A stretch of 13,076 nt of DNA from Chloroflexi bacterium 13_1_40CM_68_21 (lineage in GTDB: Bacteria; Chloroflexota; Limnocylindria; P2-11E), in the NCBI GenBank assembly GCA_001917735.1, contig MNEO01000062.1:1-13076 (forward strand). The letters are read 5' to 3'. The notes beneath the pieces were generated by a model, which saw nothing but the letters and a program-made list of their open reading frames with translations, was not told where the DNA came from and ran no database searches. Made by a program: the position numbers and the translations under genes. This document shows, piece by piece, positions 12,820 through 13,076 of this stretch (positions within the stretch are counted from its first letter, which is position 1; each line of letters starts with the position of its first letter).

Positions 12820-13076
12820 ATGAACGTGGGACCGGGCGATCGGGACGGACAGCCGGCGGATCGGGCGGATCTCTCCCGCCGCGACTTCCTTCGCCGCGGC
12901 GCCGCACCGGTCGTGGCCTTCATCGCCCTCGAAGCGATCGGCGGCCTCGGCCTGGCGACCGGCAGCGCACCGAAAGAGACCAAGCTCTCGAGCGGCGTCA
13001 TCTTCCCCGACCCCAGCCTGTGCATCGGGTGTCTCACCTGCGAGGTGATCTGCTCGCAGGAGCACAAGCGCGAAGG
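12820..13076 (+). CDS. Tat-signal 4Fe-4S ferredoxin-type protein, N-terminal fragment (3' end outside window)
   Basis: The 85 visible residues open with a twin-arginine signal, SRRDFLRRG at 19-27, followed by a hydrophobic stretch at 30-50. After a short linker comes a 4Fe-4S motif with C68, C71, C74 and C78 in CIGCLTCEVICSQEHK. The CxGCxxCExxCSxxH form is typical of multi-cluster electron-transfer subunits that partner molybdenum or tungsten enzymes (for example of aldehyde oxidoreductase or formate dehydrogenase type). A Tat signal implies folding with clusters in the cytoplasm and then export or membrane attachment. E38 within the hydrophobic stretch is unusual. AGAGG at 12805-12809, 10 nt before the ATG, supports this start; an in-frame GTG at 12814 is too close to it. 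Its partner lies beyond the window, so a link to the reductase operon is unproven. Confidence 0.8.
   Translation, partial: MNVGPGDRDGQPADRADLSRRDFLRRGAAPVVAFIALEAIGGLGLATGSAPKETKLSSGVIFPDPSLCIGCLTCEVICSQEHKRE

Overview
The window is about 13 kb of high-GC bacterial chromosome. It is densely packed with short gene junctions, many of them ATGA, TGATG or TAGTG overlaps. GTG and TTG starts occur, and several promoter-like -10 boxes lie very close to start codons. The gene mix (DUF2652 cyclase-fold protein, short DUF255 thioredoxin protein, IclR-linked molybdenum hydroxylase, Tat-exported iron-sulfur protein) would fit an uncultured soil or sediment lineage such as Chloroflexota or a high-GC neighbour. 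That placement is inference only. No RNA gene, insertion sequence, CRISPR array or phage gene was seen.

Layout. (1) 1-115: the C-terminal end of a plus-strand amidohydrolase. (2) 189-3436, minus strand, read right to left: a VOC protein, a DUF255/YyaL-type thioredoxin-domain protein coupled to it by ATGA, and a DUF2652 nucleotide-cyclase-fold protein fused to a SRPBCC domain. (3) 3523-4859, plus strand: an A-type iron-sulfur carrier (IscA/ErpA type), a second VOC protein that directly abuts it and lacks a canonical start codon, and a nicotinamidase. (4) 4856-7482, minus strand, read right to left: a PaaK-like aryl-CoA ligase, a two-domain AhpD/CMD protein without its catalytic cysteines, and a LysE-type exporter. 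(5) 7551-12707, plus strand, divergent from the ligase: an IclR regulator, then three subunits of a molybdenum hydroxylase (2Fe-2S, Mo, FAD) and a MocA-type molybdenum cofactor cytidylyltransferase, all overlapping or 3 nt apart. (6) 12820-end: the start of a Tat-signal 4Fe-4S protein with its own candidate promoter.

The centrepiece is regions 4 and 5. The FAD subunit carries a cysteine-rich insertion (C134, C150, C159, C168) that matches the extra 4Fe-4S loop of 4-hydroxybenzoyl-CoA reductase, and the large subunit is of that type rather than CO-dehydrogenase type. A divergent aryl-acid:CoA ligase and an IclR regulator fit an inducible aryl-CoA module: acid activation to a CoA thioester, then reductive removal of a ring hydroxyl (or a related reaction), with MocA supplying the cofactor. 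The exact substrate cannot be read from sequence.

Oddities worth following are the missing start codon of the second VOC gene, the cysteine-less AhpD duplication, a perfect GC hairpin that ends the Mo-subunit gene and covers the ribosome-binding region of the next gene, and a compact IclR effector domain.
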